DNA from: CAZNKO01 sp964573855
GTDB lineage: Bacteria > Patescibacteriota > Patescibacteriia > UBA9934 > GWF2-40-263
DNA: 16,866 nt
Assembly (NCBI GenBank): GCA_964573855.1
Contig: CAZNKO010000017.1
Span: 1 to 16,866, forward strand
Direction: 5' to 3'
Position 1 is the stretch's first letter. Each line of letters opens with the position of its first letter. A program made the position numbers and the translations under genes. This document shows, one piece after another, positions 13,332-16,866 of the stretch. Below the pieces are notes generated by a model. It saw only the letters and a program-made list of their open reading frames with translations. It did not search any database and had not been told where the DNA came from.

Positions 13332-15392
13332 ATGGCGATTGATGTCGGACAATTTGCAAAGACAACGCCACGTCCGGAGCCGGAAAAGAAGCCGAAGGTC
13401 ATAAAGCCGACTGCGGCGAAGGCGGCCGAGGAGCGCACCCTGCTTGAGGAAGAGCGTATCTACCGCCGCGGGGTCGTGACGGTCCGAGATTTGATTGCCC
13501 CGGCGTCGTTTGACGTGAATCCAACCTTTCTCAAACTTTCTGGTGTGTACGTCCGGACACTGTTTGTGATCACGTATCCGCGCCACATCGGGTTGGGCTG
13601 GAGCGCGCCCTTCATCAACATGAATCGGACGTTCGACATCGCCATGTATTTTTACCCGGTGAAAGCGGAGATTATCTTAAAGCAGCTCCAAAAGCGCGTG
13701 GGAGTATTCGAAGCGGGCATCATGGCGGACGCGGAAAAGGGTGCTCCGCGGGACCCGATCAAGGAGACCGCGATGCGCGACATTGAATCCCTGCGCGATG
13801 CGCTGACTCAAGGCATCGAGCATTTCTTCCAGTTTGCCTTCTACATTACGATCTACGCGAAAAGCGAAGAAGAGCTTGAGAAGTACACCCAAGAAACCGA
13901 GTCCATTTTCGGAAGCAAACTCATCTACACGAAGTCCGGCTACTACCAGGCCGAGCAGGGCTTCAATGCGACGCTCCCGCTCGACAATGACGAACTCCTC
14001 ATCAGCTACAACATGAACACCTCGCCGATCGCCGCGTCGTTCCCCTTTATTTCTTCGGATTTGACGTCTGACAACGGCATTCTTTATGGCATTAATCGGC
14101 ACAACAATTCGCTCATCCTGTTTGATCGCTTCAGTCTTCAGAATGCCAACCTCGTCGTGTTTGCAACTTCTGGCGCCGGCAAATCGTACGCGATGAAACT
14201 CGAGATCCTACGCTCGCTCATGATGGGAGCGGAGGTGATTGTGATTGACCCGGAGATGGAATACAAGCATCTATCGGATGCGGTCGGCGGAACTTATGTG
14301 AACGTCTCGCTCGCCTCGGCCGCGAAGATCAACCCCTTTGACCTGCCGCGCGCGGTCGGCGAGGGGACCAAGGTGGAAGACATTATCCGGAGCGCGGTGA
14401 TCACGCTCAAAGGGATGTTGCGCATCATGATCGGGGAGCCGCAGGGGGAGGTCGGAAGAGTTGGATTTACGCCAGAGGAAGACGCGGTTTTGGATCGCGC
14501 GCTCATCGAGGCGTACGCCAAAAAAGATATCACAGCCGATACGGTGGACCTTGCCGAGATCGAGGCGCCGGTTCTTCAGGATCTGCAGGATGTCTTGAGC
14601 GGAATGGAGGGAGCGGAGAATCTCGTGGCGCGGCTTCGGAAATATACGGAAGGGACCTTTGCCGGGCTCTTGAATTCACCGACCACGGTTGAGATGAATA
14701 ATCAGCTCGTCGTGTTTTCCGTGCGGGATCTTGAGGATGAATTGCGTCCGGTCGCGGTGTATTCCATCATCAGCTACATTTGGAACGTGGTGCGTTCGGT
14801 GAGCAAGAAACGGATGCTGGTGATTGATGAGGCCTGGTGGCTCATGCAGTACGAAGATTCGGCGAAGTTCATCTTTGCTCTCGTGAAACGCGCCCGGAAA
14901 TATTTTCTTGGGGTTACGACCATCACCCAAGACGTCAACGACTTTTTGCGCTCGCCATACGGCCAGGCGATTGTCACGAACTCGGCGATGCAGCTTCTCC
15001 TGAAGCAATCACCCGCGGCGATCGATCTCATCCAGAAAACATTTTTGTTGACCGAAGGGGAAAAATATCTCCTGCTTGAGTCTGGGGTGGGGGAGGGGAT
15101 CTTTTTCGCCGGGCAGAAGCATGCCGCGATTAAGGTGGTTGCTTCCTACACCGAGGACCAGATTGTGACGACCAATCCGCAACAACTTTTGGAAATTGAA
15201 CAAGCAAAGAGAGAATTTGCAGCGAAGGATTTGAATATTGAGAAAGCCGAGGAGGAAGCTGCGGCGGATCTTGCGGCACGAGAAGCCGCCTCCGGAGCCG
15301 CGGCTGCGGCGCTCTTGGAAGCCGAAGGAGGCGGAGGCAAGCAAGCAGGCCAGGCAGAGGCAGACCGAATCCGGAATTCATTAAAGAGTTAG
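13332..15392 (+). CDS. virB4: VirB4-like type IV secretion ATPase
   Basis: A 686-aa cytoplasmic ATPase that would power substrate transfer or pilus assembly in a type IV secretion system. The first 250 residues are the VirB4 N-terminal domain that binds the membrane partner. Walker A is ATSGAGKS (278-285, K284), followed by VIVIDPEMEY (302-311). Walker B is MLVIDEAWWLM (495-505, D499/E500). GVTTITQDVNDFL (527-539) is the conserved downstream segment of the HerA/VirB4 motor fold. The C-terminus is an Ala/Glu-rich helix. It follows a TraC-like gene after a hairpin spacer and has only a weak ribosome-binding site. The next gene starts one base after its stop. No VirB11, VirB9/10 or VirD4 gene is in the window. 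Confidence 0.95.
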   Translation: MAIDVGQFAKTTPRPEPEKKPKVIKPTAAKAAEERTLLEEERIYRRGVVTVRDLIAPASFDVNPTFLKLSGVYVRTLFVITYPRHIGLGWSAPFINMNRTFDIAMYFYPVKAEIILKQLQKRVGVFEAGIMADAEKGAPRDPIKETAMRDIESLRDALTQGIEHFFQFAFYITIYAKSEEELEKYTQETESIFGSKLIYTKSGYYQAEQGFNATLPLDNDELLISYNMNTSPIAASFPFISSDLTSDNGILYGINRHNNSLILFDRFSLQNANLVVFATSGAGKSYAMKLEILRSLMMGAEVIVIDPEMEYKHLSDAVGGTYVNVSLASAAKINPFDLPRAVGEGTKVEDIIRSAVITLKGMLRIMIGEPQGEVGRVGFTPEEDAVLDRALIEAYAKKDITADTVDLAEIEAPVLQDLQDVLSGMEGAENLVARLRKYTEGTFAGLLNSPTTVEMNNQLVVFSVRDLEDELRPVAVYSIISYIWNVVRSVSKKRMLVIDEAWWLMQYEDSAKFIFALVKRARKYFLGVTTITQDVNDFLRSPYGQAIVTNSAMQLLLKQSPAAIDLIQKTFLLTEGEKYLLLESGVGEGIFFAGQKHAAIKVVASYTEDQIVTTNPQQLLEIEQAKREFAAKDLNIEKAEEEAAADLAAREAASGAAAAALLEAEGGGGKQAGQAEADRIRNSLKS

Positions 15393-15393
15393 T

Positions 15394-15966
15394 ATGTCTC
15401 GACGCACAAAACTCATCCTTCTTGCCATTTTAGCCCTCGCATTACTCATTCTCGCCGTGGTCTTGGCACTTCGGTTTGCACGTTCGCGACCGGCTCCGGA
15501 AACGGACTCCATTGCACACGAGACAAAGACGGAGACGCCCCCTTCCCCCTCACCCACGGCAGAGATTCAGGCCGAGCAGGAGGAACGGACGCGGACGGCG
15601 AGCGTCCAGACCGTTGTGAAAACGTTCGTGGAGCGGTACGGAAGTTTTTCCACGGAAGCCAATTACGCGAATTTGCGCGACGTCTTGCCGCTTATGACCG
15701 GTGAACTCGAAGCCGAGACGCGTGCGACCCTCGCGAATCCTCCGGCGGCAGAGGAATACTATGGCGTGACAACGCGGGTCGTGGCCGTGAATGTGGAAAA
15801 GATGGATGAGGCTGCGGGGACGGCGAGCGTGACGGTTTCGACCCAACGGGAAGAAGCGAAGGGAGCGCCGCAGAACATTTCAATAAAATACCAAAACATT
15901 ACGTTAACGCTTCAAAAAGTTGCGGGAGAATGGAGGGTGGCATCCGCGACATGGCTCGAGACCTGA
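15394..15966 (+). CDS. Bitopic membrane protein, possibly VirB8/NTF2-like
   Basis: A 190-aa protein with one N-terminal membrane helix (about 6-27: LILLAILALALLILAVVLAL), a Pro/Thr/Glu-rich linker (about 35-60) and an extracytoplasmic domain of about 125 residues. The end of that domain (ITLTLQKVAGEWRVASATW) is the usual last strand pair of NTF2-like domains, and FVERYGSFS resembles their first helix. This layout, one helix plus an NTF2-like domain, is that of VirB8 and TcpC, scaffold proteins of type IV secretion and conjugation. The similarity is by layout and short motifs, so the assignment is tentative. It starts one base after the virB4 stop and overlaps comF, so it belongs to the operon. 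Confidence 0.8.
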   Translation: MSRRTKLILLAILALALLILAVVLALRFARSRPAPETDSIAHETKTETPPSPSPTAEIQAEQEERTRTASVQTVVKTFVERYGSFSTEANYANLRDVLPLMTGELEAETRATLANPPAAEEYYGVTTRVVAVNVEKMDEAAGTASVTVSTQREEAKGAPQNISIKYQNITLTLQKVAGEWRVASATWLET

Positions 15967-16661
15967 ACGTAAAAACATGGATCCATCAAACGAGGGATCG
16001 CGTGCTCGACACGTTTTTCCCTCGTTTTTGCGTGCGCTGTTCTCGAGAAGGAAGTGCCTGTTGCGAGTCGTGCCTCGAGGCGTATGTGCCGCGAGCGCCA
16101 GAGGCGTCCTGTGCATTTTGCGGCACAGCGGGCTCGCCCCGGACTTGTGCCTCCTGCCAGAGAGAGACCTCTCTCGACGGGCTTACCGCCTTGAGCGCCT
16201 ATGGAGATCCTGTTGTTCGGAAAGCGCTGAAGGCGTGGAAGTACGTTGGCGACGAAGCGTACCGGGATGTGGTCGAGCGATGGGTCCGCCGCTCGGATCT
16301 TGATCTTCCTCTTGAACTCTCTGCCCCGCTTGTCCCCGTTCCTTTGCACGTGACCCGTCGAAGGGAGCGGGGGTTTGATCAAGCGGAACGGTTCGCGGAA
16401 CAGGTTTCAACCATGACGGGCCGTCCATATACGTCTCTTCTCGCACGCATCCACCGCACGCACGCCCAGGCCCAGCGTGGGCACGCGGCCCGCCTCGTCG
16501 GGGATTTGGACGGGATATTTCGCATTGAAGACGACGTTCCAGAGGCGGTGATCCTCTGCGACGATGTCTTCACAAGCGGCGCCACCATGGACGCCGCGGC
16601 CAAATGTCTCAAAGAAGCCGGAGCGGAAACCGTCTGGGGCCTTGTCCTCGCCCGCGGCTGA
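15951..16661 (+). CDS. comF: ComF family phosphoribosyltransferase-like protein
   Basis: A 236-aa ComF-type protein. Two zinc-knuckle-like cysteine sets lie at the start: C27-x2-C30 with C37/C38 and C41, and C54-x2-C57 with C66-x2-C69. The middle carries the ComF signature RRRERGFDQAERFA (137-150), and VILCDDVFTSGAT (200-212) is the phosphoribosyl-pyrophosphate-binding loop. In competent bacteria ComF is cytoplasmic and helps handle incoming single-stranded DNA. Alternative starts are 15930 (Shine-Dalgarno too close) and 15951 (GGAGG rather far); both overlap the previous gene. Its place at the end of a type IV secretion-like operon hints at a DNA-transfer role, although comF is also common as a lone gene. 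Confidence 0.9.
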   Translation: MARDLNVKTWIHQTRDRVLDTFFPRFCVRCSREGSACCESCLEAYVPRAPEASCAFCGTAGSPRTCASCQRETSLDGLTALSAYGDPVVRKALKAWKYVGDEAYRDVVERWVRRSDLDLPLELSAPLVPVPLHVTRRRERGFDQAERFAEQVSTMTGRPYTSLLARIHRTHAQAQRGHAARLVGDLDGIFRIEDDVPEAVILCDDVFTSGATMDAAAKCLKEAGAETVWGLVLARG

Positions 16662-16665
16662 TCAC

Positions 16666-16694
16666 TTGATTTTTTTCGGTTTTTCCTGTATCTT
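16666..16694 (+). promoter_or_regulatory. Promoter of the tRNA-Ser gene
   Basis: TTGATT (16666-16671) and TATCTT (16689-16694) are 17 bases apart. Transcription would begin near 16701, nine bases before the mature tRNA 5' end. Confidence 0.6.
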
Positions 16695-16709
16695 GTCGGC
16701 ACCTTACAC

Positions 16710-16804
16710 GGAGAGGTACCCAAGAGGTTGAAGGGGGGAGATTGCTAATCTCCTAGGTCGGGTTTCTTCCCGGCGCGAGGGTTCGCATCCCTCCCTCTCC
16801 GCCA
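16710..16804 (+). tRNA. tRNA-Ser (anticodon GCU), CCA encoded
   Basis: The acceptor arms GGAGAGG (16710-16716) and CCTCTCC (16794-16800) pair fully, followed by discriminator G and an encoded CCA. The anticodon loop TTGCTAA (16742-16748) carries GCT, which reads AGC and AGU codons. The T arm is GAGGG, TTCGCAT, CCCTC. The long variable arm expected of a class II tRNA-Ser is present. It is charged by SerRS, whose gene is also in this window. Confidence 0.97.
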
Positions 16805-16839
16805 GTTAGGAACTGAAGTCATTGCCCCGCCCCCCACGC

Positions 16840-16858
16840 CGGCTCGCCAGCCGTTTTT
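16840..16858 (+). terminator. Probable terminator after tRNA-Ser
   Basis: CGGCT and AGCCG form a 5-bp stem around CGCC, followed by five T. The stem is short but GC-rich and lies 36 bases after the tRNA. Confidence 0.55.
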
Positions 16859-16866
16859 CGGGGACA

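Noticed and set aside
1..16866. Alternative genetic code with UGA read as glycine, as in some CPR groups
   Set aside because: UGA serves as the stop of several well-defined genes (for example riboflavin synthase, the methyltransferase and comF), and no conserved protein needs UGA read through.

Overview
The window looks like a piece of a Candidate Phyla Radiation (Patescibacteria, Parcubacteria-like) genome. The evidence is a compact VirB6-like / PrgI / TraC-like / VirB4 cassette of the kind common in that group, many start codons with weak or no Shine-Dalgarno, small membrane proteins, and palindromic or AT-rich repeats packed into spacers and even into reading frames. UGA is used as an ordinary stop (several genes end in TGA, and Trp is read from TGG), so the SR1/Gracilibacteria code is not in use. 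The lineage is inferred from content only; no rRNA is present.

Layout. (1) 1-1500: a SemiSWEET/PQ-loop-like protein behind a near-consensus promoter, then a minus-strand pair made of riboflavin synthase and a two-helix membrane protein. The pair ends at a good terminator. (2) 1520-2790: a self-contained unit of a radical SAM/SPASM maturase translationally coupled to a 47-codon ORF with a perfect Shine-Dalgarno and closed by a terminator. This reads as a putative RiPP (ribosomally made, modified peptide) locus. (3) 2781-5275: a convergent SAM methyltransferase and divergent serS. The 3' end of serS carries an exact 138-bp tandem duplication followed by a 76-bp palindromic element, another copy of which lies in frame inside riboflavin synthase. 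(4) 5276-7374: a GC-rich structured leader and a secreted M23-type protein with its own terminator. (5) 7376-15966: a type IV secretion-like operon of a VirB6/TrbL-like channel protein, an unrecognised 600-aa protein, PrgI, a TraC-like protein, the VirB4 ATPase and a VirB8/NTF2-like bitopic protein. (6) 15951-16858: comF (competence-type phosphoribosyltransferase), then tRNA-Ser(GCU) and a terminator.

How the parts may work together. The secretion-like cassette with comF next to it suggests an envelope DNA- or protein-transfer machine; whether it exports, imports or conjugates cannot be read from the sequence. serS and tRNA-Ser are housekeeping genes. The features most worth following are the radical SAM/small-peptide pair and the set of palindromic elements that have entered coding regions without breaking them, similar in behaviour to Rickettsia palindromic elements. 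The C-terminal coding part of the small peptide itself resembles a diverged copy of the 76-bp element.
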